From: CAVXEH01 sp963805645
Lineage (GTDB): Bacteria > Chloroflexota > Limnocylindria > QHBO01
Reading direction: 5' to 3'
Assembly (NCBI GenBank): GCA_963805645.1
Contig: CAWDVA010000007.1
Span: 124,001-188,000 of the forward strand
Length of the DNA stretch: 64,000 nucleotides
Shown: piece by piece, positions 52,331-61,126 of the stretch
How positions within the stretch are numbered: the first letter of the stretch is position 1
Layout of the letters: each line of letters opens with the position of its first letter
The notes under the pieces: generated by a model
What the model saw: the letters and a program-made list of their open reading frames with translations, nothing else
Told to the model about the DNA's origin: nothing
Database searches by the model: none
Translations under genes and position numbers: made by a program

Positions 52331-52888
52331 CTAGACGCGTGTCACGTACTCCCCGTTCCGGGTGTCGACCCGGATCGTGTCTCCCTCGCTGATGAACAGC
52401 GGCACCTGGACCACCAGCCCGGTTTCAAGGGTCGCCGCCTTCTTGGCGCCGGTCGCGGTGTCGCCAGCGAAGCCCGGATCGGTCTGGGTGACGGCCAGGT
52501 CGACGGTCACCGGCAGGTCCACGCCCAGCACCTCGCCCTCGTAGGAGCTGACGAACACATCGGTGTTCTCCTTGAGGTACAGCCGGTCGTCGCCGATCAT
52601 CTCGGCGCTCACCGCGATCTGCTCATAGGTCTCGTTGTCCATGAAGTAGTAGATCGCTCCGTCGCTGTACAGGTACTGGACCTTGCGCTGCTCGACGCGC
52701 GCTCGCGGCCAGCGCGTCCCCGCCTGGAAGGTCCGCTCCACGATGTCGCCCTTTCGGACGTTCTGGAGCTTCATCCGGACCTGAGCCGACCCGCGCGCCA
52801 TCTTGATGTGCGTCCAGTCCAGGACCTTCATGAGCTGGCCGTCCAGCTCGATGATGACGCCCTTCTTGATGTCACCGGTGCTGATCAT
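52331..52888 (-). CDS. efp: Elongation factor P
   Basis: 185 residues, three OB-like domains. EF-P relieves ribosome stalling at polyproline. The loop residue that is Lys34 in E. coli is Arg32 here (M-A-R-G-S-A), like the Arg type of Thermus and rhamnosylated gamma-proteobacterial EF-Ps. No EarP is visible here. ATG 52888 was chosen by the family start. It lies just downstream of mltG. Confidence 0.95.
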   Translation of the reverse strand: MISTGDIKKGVIIELDGQLMKVLDWTHIKMARGSAQVRMKLQNVRKGDIVERTFQAGTRWPRARVEQRKVQYLYSDGAIYYFMDNETYEQIAVSAEMIGDDRLYLKENTDVFVSSYEGEVLGVDLPVTVDLAVTQTDPGFAGDTATGAKKAATLETGLVVQVPLFISEGDTIRVDTRNGEYVTRV

Positions 52889-52916
52889 GCGGGCGGGTGC
52901 CTCCGTGCTGCGGGAA

Positions 52917-54260
52917 TCATGACGCGGGGCATTCCGCGTTGGCCTTGGCAATGTTGGCGAGGTGCTGGGCGTAGGTCTTGGCGAAGTAGTGCGAGCCGTC
53001 CCGGGTCCCACCGGGGCAGGCGGCAACGAAGAAGAAGTAGCCGGACTTCGTGTCGGCGTTCGCGACCCCGTCGATCGAGGCGATCCGAGGCGCGGAAATC
53101 GGCGTCGGGGGCAGGCCCGTGGTCGTGTAGGTCTGGTAGCCCGCGAGGGCCTTGGGCAGCTCCACCTCGCTCCCGGCCGTCTCGAGCGGTGGCCACCAGG
53201 TGATGGAGCTCCACTGGCTGACCGGGGCGCTCCCGTGCGTCGCCGTCGCAAGGCCGTACTGGAGCGTCGGATCCGCCTGCAGCAGGTAGGCGGTCTCGCC
53301 CTTGGTGTTGAGGCGGTTGAGGTAGACCCCCGCGATGGTCGGGCGTTCCGTGTCCAGGACGGCCTCGCGCTCGACGATGCTGGCGAGGATCACGGCCTGG
53401 TCGATGGTCATGGGCTTGCCGCCGATCTTCTGCTTCGCGATGGCATCGCGGATATCGGCGGTCAGGCGTGCGTCGAATGTGTTGAGCAGCTTCTCGACCA
53501 GCGCCCGCGCCGATGTGTTGGCGTCGACCTGATAGGTGTCGGGATAGAGGTATCCCTCAAGGCTCCGGCCCTTCGGCAGGTCCTTGAAGAAGTCGTACTG
53601 GTTGAGCAGATCGGCGGGCGGCTGCTTCACGAGGCTCACGAAGTCGTCGAGATTCGTGGTCAGCTTGGTCGTGGACAGGTAGCCGACGATCTGCTCCAGC
53701 CGCCAGCCCTCCTGGATCCGGATGGTGATCTCGTGCCCGGCCTTCTGCTGGAGCGCCGCGGCGATCTCCGACGGCGTGAGCGACGGCGACAGGTCATACG
53801 ACCCGGCCTGCAGGTTGCCGCTCTTCCCCACCTGGATCACCCAGTACTGGAAGGCAACCTCGCTGCGGATCAGGCCCTTCTCGAAGAGGAGATGCCCGAT
53901 CTCCGAGTCGGTGGCACCGGTGGGAACGACGAAGCCGATGCGGCCGCCATCGGCTCCGGCAGGCGCGTCGTCGAGCAGATGCGGCTGGTACCAGCGCACG
54001 AAATCGAGCACGATCCCCTGCTTGATCATCCCCGGGTTGGCCTCGACCCAGTCGATGAGCCGCGGTGCAAAGGCGAGGAAGCCGACGAAGATCAGGACCG
54101 CCGCCAGAGCCGCGACGCCGGCAAACCAGGCGAGCAGGATCAACGGCTGGAACGGGCGCCGTTCTCGACGGTCGACCACCCCGCGCTTGGCGCGAAGCTC
54201 GCGGATCCGCTCGTTACGCCGATCCTCGTCCTCCCAGCGGGCTCGCGGGTCGTCGTTCAT
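52917..54260 (-). CDS. mltG: Endolytic transglycosylase MltG
   Basis: 447 residues. A cytoplasmic charged N-terminus, one transmembrane helix (about 38-65), a LysM-like part and the YceG-type domain with catalytic Glu in L-A-S-I-V-E-R-E-A, plus Q-A-D-P-T-L-Q-Y and W-W-P-P. It cleaves nascent peptidoglycan strands to end glycan growth. It overlaps ruvX by four bases. Confidence 0.92.
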   Translation of the reverse strand: MNDDPRARWEDEDRRNERIRELRAKRGVVDRRERRPFQPLILLAWFAGVAALAAVLIFVGFLAFAPRLIDWVEANPGMIKQGIVLDFVRWYQPHLLDDAPAGADGGRIGFVVPTGATDSEIGHLLFEKGLIRSEVAFQYWVIQVGKSGNLQAGSYDLSPSLTPSEIAAALQQKAGHEITIRIQEGWRLEQIVGYLSTTKLTTNLDDFVSLVKQPPADLLNQYDFFKDLPKGRSLEGYLYPDTYQVDANTSARALVEKLLNTFDARLTADIRDAIAKQKIGGKPMTIDQAVILASIVEREAVLDTERPTIAGVYLNRLNTKGETAYLLQADPTLQYGLATATHGSAPVSQWSSITWWPPLETAGSEVELPKALAGYQTYTTTGLPPTPISAPRIASIDGVANADTKSGYFFFVAACPGGTRDGSHYFAKTYAQHLANIAKANAECPAS

Positions 54261-54721
54261 CCGATCTCCTGGTGGTCTGGTGGATCGCCGGCCGTCCGGC
54301 TCGCGGGGTCCGGGATGCCCCGGGCGTCAAGGTAATCTTGCAGGATCAGGCGTGCTGCCGCCGAGTCTAGCTCGCCGCTCGCTCGGTCCGGTCGCCGTCC
54401 GGCGTCATCGAGCTCACGGCCGGCCGCCCAGCTCGTCAGGCGCTCGTCGACGTAGACCACGGCCAGCCCGGCGTCCATGAGCCGCGCACCGAAGGATCGG
54501 GCCGCGGCCGCCTGCGGGCCCTCGGTGCCGTCCATGTTCCGCGGAAGGCCCACGACCACCAGTCCCGCGCCCTCGCTCCGTGCCAGGGCGGCGACGGCGG
54601 TCACCGGATCCGACCCGCGGGCGCGCAGCGCCGGGCGGGCGAAGGCAATCCCGGTCTCCTCGTCCGCGACGGCCACCCCGATGCGTCGCTGGCCGTGATC
54701 GATACCCAGCAGCCTCGTCAT
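54257..54721 (-). CDS. ruvX: Holliday junction resolvase-like RuvX (YqgF)
   Basis: 154 residues, RNase-H-like fold. Starts M-T-R-L-L-G-I-D-H-G-Q-R-R-I-G-V-A-V and has V-G-L-P-R-N-M-D-G-T and V-D-E-R-L-T-S. It processes Holliday junctions or pre-16S rRNA in other species. ATG 54721 overlaps the baseplate-J-like gene stop (ATGA). Confidence 0.93.
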   Translation of the reverse strand: MTRLLGIDHGQRRIGVAVADEETGIAFARPALRARGSDPVTAVAALARSEGAGLVVVGLPRNMDGTEGPQAAAARSFGARLMDAGLAVVYVDERLTSWAAGRELDDAGRRPDRASGELDSAAARLILQDYLDARGIPDPASRTAGDPPDHQEIG

Positions 54722-56457
54722 GGCGAAGGCGAGGCTGCTGCCGCGGTGCTCGCGGTCGGCGCCGGCGTGGGTGCGGGCGTGGGCGTTGCCGACGGACGCG
54801 GCGTCGTCGTGACGGCCGGTGTCTCGATGCGGATCGTGATGCGGAACGGCAGTTGCGGCACCGACGACACCCAGCCGGGCCAGAAGTCGACGGTCGCGGT
54901 GCCGAGGTCGGCGAGGGCGGCGATCACCTGCTCCCGGGACTTGCCCGAGAGTCGCGCCTTCAGCTGGCTCTCGTCAGGAACGGGTGCCACCTGGCCGCGG
55001 GCCGTCACCACCGCTCGGACCTTCTGCCCGCTCGCGGTGACCGTGGTGGGTGCCAGCGTCACGCTCGGGTCGATGAGGATCGTCCCCGTCGGGAGGCTGC
55101 CCGTATCGGCGTGCATCGCGGTCAGCACGGCGCTGCGCAGGTCGTCCGCCGCGACCCACCGTCGCTCGTAGTCGAGCGTGCCGGTCAGCTGGAAGGTCTC
55201 CTCGCCCGTGGTGCCCACCAGGTTCTCCGGCACCGGGACCGATGGGTCCTGGGTCGCCGCCGGCGCGGCGTAGACCCGGTCTCCCGCCGGCAGAGCACGT
55301 TGAAGCTGGTCGGCCAGGTCGGCCTTGACGCGGGCGACCAGGCCGTCCACGTCGTCCTGGGTGATCTCCGGCGTTGACGTGCTTGTCCCGCCGGTGGTCG
55401 GCTGGTCGTTGCGCACCAGGCCACGGCGGAATCCGAAGGGTCCGCCGAGCTGCTCGGCGACACCGCTGGTGTCCACCGTGTCGATGGCATCCGCAGCGAC
55501 GTTCCCGTCTGGACCGCCAGCGACGGCGGTCACCGCCACCGCGGCGGTTCCGGGGGCAATCCCGTTGATCGTGAACACGCCGGCCGGCACGGACACGGCG
55601 TCATCGGTGGTGAACACCTGGTCGCCGGCCGAGACCCTGGTCCCCTTGGCCACGGTATGGGTCGCTGCGTCGTAGTTCCTGAAGGTCACCGCCCCGGTCG
55701 CCGGCGTCTCATCGGTGTGGGTGCCGGTCGCGGGTGCCGACAGGGTGCTCGTGAGCTCCCCGCTTTCGACCGATGAGTCGAGCTCCACGGTGTAGCTGAG
55801 CGGACCGATGGCACGGGTGCGCGGAACCAGGGTGATGGTGGCCTGCGGCAGGACGGCGGCGATGATCGCGAGCACCAGAACCAGCGTCCCGCCAGCCCAG
55901 ACCCAGCCGCGACGACCGGCGGGCCAGCGCGCCCGCCAGGATGCCCGGGCCGGAGGCGGCGGAGGCGTGACCACGGGCACCGCCTGGGTGTCGTCCCCCC
56001 GCGTGAACGCGGTGGCCGGCAATGCAGGCGAAGAAGGGGCCATGCCCGGAGCAGGACCCGTGGTGGGCGCTGGACCGGTCAGCGACGGCAGCGAGGTGCG
56101 CTCACCGCGCACCACGTGGATCGCCGCCCTGGGTCGTTGCGCCGGCTCGACGGCGGATGCAGCATCCCCGGACTGCGCCTCCGCCACGGTCGCGTAGGCG
56201 ACGAGGCCGGCCTCAGCGGCCACCAGCCGCGTCCCCGCATCCGCCACGAGCCGCAGGCCGATCCCCGCCTCGGCCGCGCGGCGGGCGATCAGCCGCAGGC
56301 CCACTGCGCTCGACGTCGCCTTGCTGCGGCCGGGCGCCACGAGAATCACCGTGTCGCTGCCGCGCACCTCCGACAGGCGCCTGATGACCGATGGGATCTC
56401 GTCATCCGGTTCGAGGTACAGGACCTGTGCGCCGCCGGTACCGGGTTCGTCGCTCAT
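54718..56457 (-). CDS. Baseplate-J-like / Ig-repeat envelope protein
   Basis: 579 residues. An N-terminal globular part (about 1-110) precedes a Pro-rich linker, a single transmembrane helix near 185-205 (V-W-A-G-G-T-L-V-L-V-L-A-I-I) and an extracytoplasmic part with the baseplate-J-like pattern P-A-T-G-A-V-T-F-R-N-Y-D followed by G-T-R-V-S-A-G-D. It ends in Pro/Thr/Ala-rich repeats. No phage tail genes accompany it; it is instead 2 nt downstream of an FtsA-like ATPase, suggesting an envelope complex. ATG 56457 was picked by position near the stop of the upstream gene. Confidence 0.78.
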   Translation of the reverse strand: MSDEPGTGGAQVLYLEPDDEIPSVIRRLSEVRGSDTVILVAPGRSKATSSAVGLRLIARRAAEAGIGLRLVADAGTRLVAAEAGLVAYATVAEAQSGDAASAVEPAQRPRAAIHVVRGERTSLPSLTGPAPTTGPAPGMAPSSPALPATAFTRGDDTQAVPVVTPPPPPARASWRARWPAGRRGWVWAGGTLVLVLAIIAAVLPQATITLVPRTRAIGPLSYTVELDSSVESGELTSTLSAPATGTHTDETPATGAVTFRNYDAATHTVAKGTRVSAGDQVFTTDDAVSVPAGVFTINGIAPGTAAVAVTAVAGGPDGNVAADAIDTVDTSGVAEQLGGPFGFRRGLVRNDQPTTGGTSTSTPEITQDDVDGLVARVKADLADQLQRALPAGDRVYAAPAATQDPSVPVPENLVGTTGEETFQLTGTLDYERRWVAADDLRSAVLTAMHADTGSLPTGTILIDPSVTLAPTTVTASGQKVRAVVTARGQVAPVPDESQLKARLSGKSREQVIAALADLGTATVDFWPGWVSSVPQLPFRITIRIETPAVTTTPRPSATPTPAPTPAPTASTAAAASPSP

Positions 56458-56459
56458 GC

Positions 56460-57767
56460 CTAGAGGTCCATGGCGCGCATGGCGCCGCGCATCGCCCGCT
56501 CCACCGCGCTGGTCTGGGCGTCGAGGATGAGCCCCTGGTGGGCAAGGGCCATGGGGGTGACATCCTGCCGCGTCACCAGCTGACCGGATCCGTCCCGGAT
56601 GCCGGCGACGTCGTCCGGACCAAGTGCGCGGACCTCCGGCCGACGGGCGAACGGGAGGTGGCGCCACCACGCGTCACCGCCAAGGACCTCGCCGACCTGC
56701 GGCAGACGAGCGCCGCCACCGCACAGGTAGAGGCGGGACGGCAGCAGCTCGCCCTCGGCCAGGTCGCCGATCATGAGCTCAACGCCGTCCAGCCAGATCC
56801 CGGCATCGGTGAGCAGCGCGCCGTCCACCTCCTGGCGTGGGACGGCCGCCTCCGGCAGGGGCTCGCCATCGGCCGCGGCAAGCTTGAGCCCCTCGGCCCG
56901 TTCGAAGGACAGGTCGAACCGGTCGGCCAGCCCCTTCGTGAAGGCGCGCCCGCCAAAGGCCAGCATCTTGGTGCCGGCGATGCCCCCGTGGCGCACGAGG
57001 GCGACATCGGTGGTTCCTCCGCCGACGTCGATGAACACCGCACCGGTGTCGCCCAGCTCCCGTGGCGCAAGGCAGGTCGCGACCGCGTACGGCTCCGCGA
57101 TCACGCCCAGCAGCAGCAGGTCCAGGGCAGCTGCCACCGACTGGAGGGCGCCCAGGTGGACCATCGGCGCGAAGGCGTTGAAGACCGACAGCTCGATGTG
57201 CGCACCGGTAAAGCCGATGGGGTTGCTCACCGGGTAGCCGTCGATCTTCATCTCCACGATCGCCGCATGCACGAGGCGGACGTCCAGGCGCTCGATCCCG
57301 CTCTCCCAGCCGATGCGCCGCTCCGCCTCGCGCAGCGCATCGTCCTGGACACGCTCGACGACCACCTGCAGCTCAGCCTCGTCGAGCGGCCGGCGGGGAT
57401 CGTCCCGCCGGGCGGCGAGCGATGCGGTGGTGCCCTTCACCAGCTCCCCGGCGATGCCGATCACCACGCTTCGCGGCCGGATCCCGGCCATCGCCCTCGC
57501 CTGGTCGAGCGCGTCGGCGCAGTTCGCCACCACCGCGTCGATGTCGCTCACCGTGCCGGACTGCATGTGGGTCAAGCCCTGCCGCCGACGCCCCACGCCG
57601 CGCACGATGCCGTCGATGGCGCCGCCCTCGCCCGGCTGGGTGGTGACCACCAGTGCCTTGGCGAACTCCGTGCCGATGTCGAGCGCCGCGATCGTCCCGT
57701 CCGCGTCGGCATCCGGGCGACGGCTGCCCTGCAGCCGATCGACGACCCGCCCGACCAGTCCCTGCAT
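56460..57767 (-). CDS. FtsA/PilM-like actin-fold ATPase
   Basis: 435 residues. It has the actin-like phosphate motifs A-A-L-D-I-G-T-E-F-A-K near the N-terminus and I-D-V-G-G-G-T-T-D-V-A-L in the middle, plus the later G-G-G-A-R-L-P. An inserted domain fits the SHS2 region of FtsA. Annotation as FtsA or as PilM (type IV pilus) cannot be decided; no ftsZ or pil genes are present in the window. It is 2 nt from the baseplate-J-like gene. Confidence 0.8.
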   Translation of the reverse strand: MQGLVGRVVDRLQGSRRPDADADGTIAALDIGTEFAKALVVTTQPGEGGAIDGIVRGVGRRRQGLTHMQSGTVSDIDAVVANCADALDQARAMAGIRPRSVVIGIAGELVKGTTASLAARRDDPRRPLDEAELQVVVERVQDDALREAERRIGWESGIERLDVRLVHAAIVEMKIDGYPVSNPIGFTGAHIELSVFNAFAPMVHLGALQSVAAALDLLLLGVIAEPYAVATCLAPRELGDTGAVFIDVGGGTTDVALVRHGGIAGTKMLAFGGRAFTKGLADRFDLSFERAEGLKLAAADGEPLPEAAVPRQEVDGALLTDAGIWLDGVELMIGDLAEGELLPSRLYLCGGGARLPQVGEVLGGDAWWRHLPFARRPEVRALGPDDVAGIRDGSGQLVTRQDVTPMALAHQGLILDAQTSAVERAMRGAMRAMDL

Positions 57768-57790
57768 CGTCAGGTCCGTGCCATCGCGGC

Positions 57791-60454
57791 TCAGGTCGCC
57801 TCGAGGGGCGTGATCGCCTCGAGGGCCAGCCGTCCCGCCTCGCGCAGCGCCTCGTCGAGACGTCCCACGTCGCGGCCGCCCGCCTGGGCCAGCTCGGGGC
57901 GTCCGCCACCGCCGCCGCCGATCATGCCGGCTGCGGCGCGCACGATGGGGACCGCGTCGAATCCTTCGCTCACCACGTCTCGGCTCGCCGCGACGATGAG
58001 CGCCGGCTGCCCGTCGGCGGCACCGGCCGCGACGAGCAGGAAGCGGCCGCTCGCACCCCGCAGGCCGTCCGCCAGCGTCCGCAGCGCGCCCGCGTCGGCG
58101 TCGTCGAAGCGCTCGATCATGACCCGCGTCTGCCCCGCGTCCCGGCCACGGGCCAGGACCGCCGCGGGATCGATCGCGGTGCGAGGCGCCGCGGTGGCAC
58201 GCTCCCGGGCCGCCTTCTCCGCGTCCCTAAGACGATCCAGCAGCGCCGCGATGCGGGCGGGCACCTGCTCGGGCTGCTCCCCGAGGAGGACCGCCGACTC
58301 GTGGAGCGCCTCCAGGCGACGTGCGACCAGCTCGTCGGCGCCGGCACCGGTCACCGCCTCGATGCGTCGCAGCCCGGCACCGATGCTCGACTCCCCGGTG
58401 ATCCGGAATGCGCCGATCTGCCCGGTGCTGGCGACGTGGGTGCCTCCGCACAGCTCCTTGCTGTAGCCGTCTACCTGGACCACGCGGACCGACTCCGGGA
58501 CGTACTTCTCGCCGAAGAACATGTCGGCGCCAAGCGCCTGCGCCTCGGAGAGGCTCATCCAGGTTGGATGCACCGGCGCGTCCCGCCGGACCTGGGCGTT
58601 CACCCGACGCTCGACCTCCCGCAGCGCATCTCGCGGGGTGGCGGCCGGGGCCGGGAAGTCGAAGCGCAGGCCCTCCGGCCCAACCCAGCTCCCAGCCTGC
58701 TTGGCCTGTTCGCCGAGCACGTCGCGGAGCGCGCGGTGGAGCAGGTGCGTGCCGGTGTGGTTGCGCGCCGCCCCCCAGCGCGCCTCCGGGTCGACCTCCG
58801 CGCGCACGCGGTCCCCCACGGCCATGGTGCCGTCGAGCCGGCCGACATGGACGATCGCCTCGCCGGCCCGCTGCGTGTCCTCCACCTCGAGCCGTCCGTT
58901 CGGGCCCACGAGCGCCCCGCGGTCCCCGATCTGTCCACCACCCTCCGCGTAGAAGGGCGTCCGGTCGAGGACCACGAGGTTCGGATCGTCCTCGGTTTCG
59001 CCGCCGCCGATCCCGATGACGGCGACGCCATCGGCGTCTGTCTGGTTCGGATAGCCGATGAATTCGCTGGACAGCGATGCCAACGCTTCGCCGACGCGGA
59101 ACGCGGCCTTGCGCGTCGCGCGCGACCGTCGCCGCTGCTCGGCCATGGCCTCCTCGAAGCCCGGCCGATCCACGTCCACCCCGGACTCCGCGGCAACCTC
59201 GATGGTCAGGTCGATGGGGAAGCCGAACGTGTCGTGGAGCTTGAAGGCGTCGGCCCCCGCGATCGCACCGCCGTCCCCCGCCGCCTCCACGAGCTGCGCG
59301 AGCCGCTCGCTGCCGGCGTCCAGGGTGCGGGCGAACTTCTCTTCCTCAGCGGCCACTGCGTCGAGGATCCGGTCGCGTCCCGCTGCGAGCGCAGGATACG
59401 CACCGCCCATCAGCTCGATGACGACCGCGCAGGTCTCGCGGAGGAAGGGGCGGCTGATGCCCATCAGGCGGGCATGGCGAACGGCGCGGCGCACGATGCG
59501 GCGCAGCACGTATCCGGGACCCTCGTTCGAGGGTTTGATCCCCTCGCCGACCATGAAGGTCATGGCGCGCGAGTGATCGGCCACCACCTGGTAGCTGAAG
59601 CGCTCGCTCTCCACGGTCTCCGGGTCGTGGCCGATGAAGGCCGCGAGCCGGGCGATGATCGGTTCGAAGAGATCGGTCCGGTAGTTGCTGTCGACGCCCT
59701 GGACGACAGAGGTGATGCGCTCCAGGCCCATGCCAGTGTCGACGCTGCGGAACGGGAGCGGGGTCAGGGTCCCGTCGCCGGCACGGTCGAACTCCATGAA
59801 CACCAGGTTCCAGACCTCGAGGTAGCGCGGGCAGTGCTCGGAATGGTCCGGGACGCAGCCGGGGCCCTCGCTGAACTCGGGGCCTCGGTCGTAGTGCACC
59901 TCGCTGCACGGCCCGCAGGGGCCGGTGTCCCCCATCCGCCAGAAGTTCTTCTCGTCACCGGCTGCCACATTGCCCCAGCGCGCCATCCGATCCGGCGGCA
60001 GGCCGATCTCCTCCGTCCAGATCCGGTAGGCGTCCTCGTCATCGGTGTAGGTCGTGGCCGCCAGGCGTTCCGCCGGGATGCCGAGCTCCACGGTGAGGAA
60101 CTCCCAGGCCCACTGGATCGCCTCGCGCTTGAAGTAGTCGCCGAAGCTCCAGTTGCCGAGCATCTCGAAGAGGGTGTGGTGCCGCGGCGTGCGCCCCACC
60201 TCCTCGAAGTCGTTGTGCTTGCCGGCAACCCGCAGGCACGGCTGGGCGTCGACAGCCCGCGAGTAGTCGCGCTTCTCCTCGCCCGTCAGCACGCGCTTGA
60301 ACTGGACCATCCCGGAGTTGACGAACAGCAGCGTGGGGTCGTCGCGGGCCAGCAGGGGCGCAGCGGGCACGCGCGTGTGGCCCCGCGCCTCGAAGAAGGC
60401 CTGGAAGCGTTCGCGTATGTCGGCTGCGGAACGGTGCTGCATCGATCGGTCCAT
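57791..60454 (-). CDS. alaS: Alanine-tRNA ligase AlaS
   Basis: About 887 residues. The class II catalytic domain starts near F-F-E-A-R-G-H-T-R-V-P with motif 2 H-T-L-F-E-M-L-G-N-W-S-F-G-D and motif 3 G-L-E-R-I. The editing domain has the zinc site H-x3-H and C-G-G-T-H, followed by the C-terminal dimerisation domain. ATG 60454 is chosen because the normal N-terminus begins about here; an upstream GTG at 60478 is possible. No T-box leader is visible. Confidence 0.95.
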   Translation of the reverse strand: MDRSMQHRSAADIRERFQAFFEARGHTRVPAAPLLARDDPTLLFVNSGMVQFKRVLTGEEKRDYSRAVDAQPCLRVAGKHNDFEEVGRTPRHHTLFEMLGNWSFGDYFKREAIQWAWEFLTVELGIPAERLAATTYTDDEDAYRIWTEEIGLPPDRMARWGNVAAGDEKNFWRMGDTGPCGPCSEVHYDRGPEFSEGPGCVPDHSEHCPRYLEVWNLVFMEFDRAGDGTLTPLPFRSVDTGMGLERITSVVQGVDSNYRTDLFEPIIARLAAFIGHDPETVESERFSYQVVADHSRAMTFMVGEGIKPSNEGPGYVLRRIVRRAVRHARLMGISRPFLRETCAVVIELMGGAYPALAAGRDRILDAVAAEEEKFARTLDAGSERLAQLVEAAGDGGAIAGADAFKLHDTFGFPIDLTIEVAAESGVDVDRPGFEEAMAEQRRRSRATRKAAFRVGEALASLSSEFIGYPNQTDADGVAVIGIGGGETEDDPNLVVLDRTPFYAEGGGQIGDRGALVGPNGRLEVEDTQRAGEAIVHVGRLDGTMAVGDRVRAEVDPEARWGAARNHTGTHLLHRALRDVLGEQAKQAGSWVGPEGLRFDFPAPAATPRDALREVERRVNAQVRRDAPVHPTWMSLSEAQALGADMFFGEKYVPESVRVVQVDGYSKELCGGTHVASTGQIGAFRITGESSIGAGLRRIEAVTGAGADELVARRLEALHESAVLLGEQPEQVPARIAALLDRLRDAEKAARERATAAPRTAIDPAAVLARGRDAGQTRVMIERFDDADAGALRTLADGLRGASGRFLLVAAGAADGQPALIVAASRDVVSEGFDAVPIVRAAAGMIGGGGGGRPELAQAGGRDVGRLDEALREAGRLALEAITPLEAT

Positions 60455-60531
60455 GCTGTTCGTGAAGGGCCCGGGCACGGCGAGAGCCGGCCTGCACCGG
60501 CTCCCCTACGTGTCCGGATTCGGGAGCCGGC

Positions 60532-60798
60532 TCAGAACGCGGCGGCCTCCGGCTGGCCGCCGGTCGCCACGTCGCCCGGCTCGGCGGCGTTCAGCATCTC
60601 CGCACGGGCCATCTCGGCCGCCGCGCGACCCTCGTTGATCGCGTCGTCGAAGGCCTCACGGCGCCCATCCACGAACTCGCCCACCTGCTCACGCAGCCGC
60701 GTTCCCGATTCGGGAGCCATGAGCATGCCCACGGCGGCACCGACGAAGCCACCGACCACCAGGCCGGCCAGGAAGCTGCCGAATGCGGAATCCCTCAT
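60532..60798 (-). CDS. YtxH-domain protein
   Basis: 88 residues: one N-terminal transmembrane helix (about 6-28, Gly-rich, F-L-A-G-L-V-V-G-G-F-V-G-A-A-V-G), then M-A-P-E-S-G-T-R-L-R-E-Q-V, the YtxH signature, and a charged tail. Family role is unclear, with proposed links to stress or membrane scaffolding. Confidence 0.85.
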   Translation of the reverse strand: MRDSAFGSFLAGLVVGGFVGAAVGMLMAPESGTRLREQVGEFVDGRREAFDDAINEGRAAAEMARAEMLNAAEPGDVATGGQPEAAAF

Positions 60799-60841
60799 GT
60801 GACTGCGCCAGTCCTCCGTGCGTTGGCCCTGATTCTACGCA

Positions 60842-61126
60842 TCACGGCTCGTCCGCGGGCGGGGCCGATGGCGGAACCATGGCGGCCAGCAGCAGGGTGG
60901 CCAGCATGGCGGCCTGCGCCCCGACCGACGCGGCCGCGAAATGGAAGTCGCCGATGCGCAGCAGGTCGAGGCCGGCAACGCCGCCGGCGGCGTCGCCGCC
61001 AATCACCCCGATCAGTGCCGCCACGCCCAGGAAGGGGACGACCGATCCCCACCGACCACGAATGGCGAGAAGCGCGAACAGGTTGATCGCCGAGGTCAGA
61101 ACGACCAGGATCAGCCAGGCGATCAT
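60842..61126 (-). CDS. Small two- to three-helix membrane protein
   Basis: 94 residues with three hydrophobic helices (M-I-A-W-L-I-L-V-V, V-V-P-F-L-G-V-A-A-L-I-G-V, and a C-terminal A-M-L-A-T-L-L-L-A-A-M). Function unknown. Its ATG overlaps the mnmA stop by four bases (ATGA), so it is translated with mnmA. Confidence 0.6.
   Translation of the reverse strand: MIAWLILVVLTSAINLFALLAIRGRWGSVVPFLGVAALIGVIGGDAAGGVAGLDLLRIGDFHFAAASVGAQAAMLATLLLAAMVPPSAPPADEP

Noticed and set aside
54718..56457. 'Baseplate J' as sign of phage tail
   Set aside because: There are no tail, capsid or portal genes; the neighbours are ruvX, mltG and an FtsA-like gene, so an envelope role is likelier.
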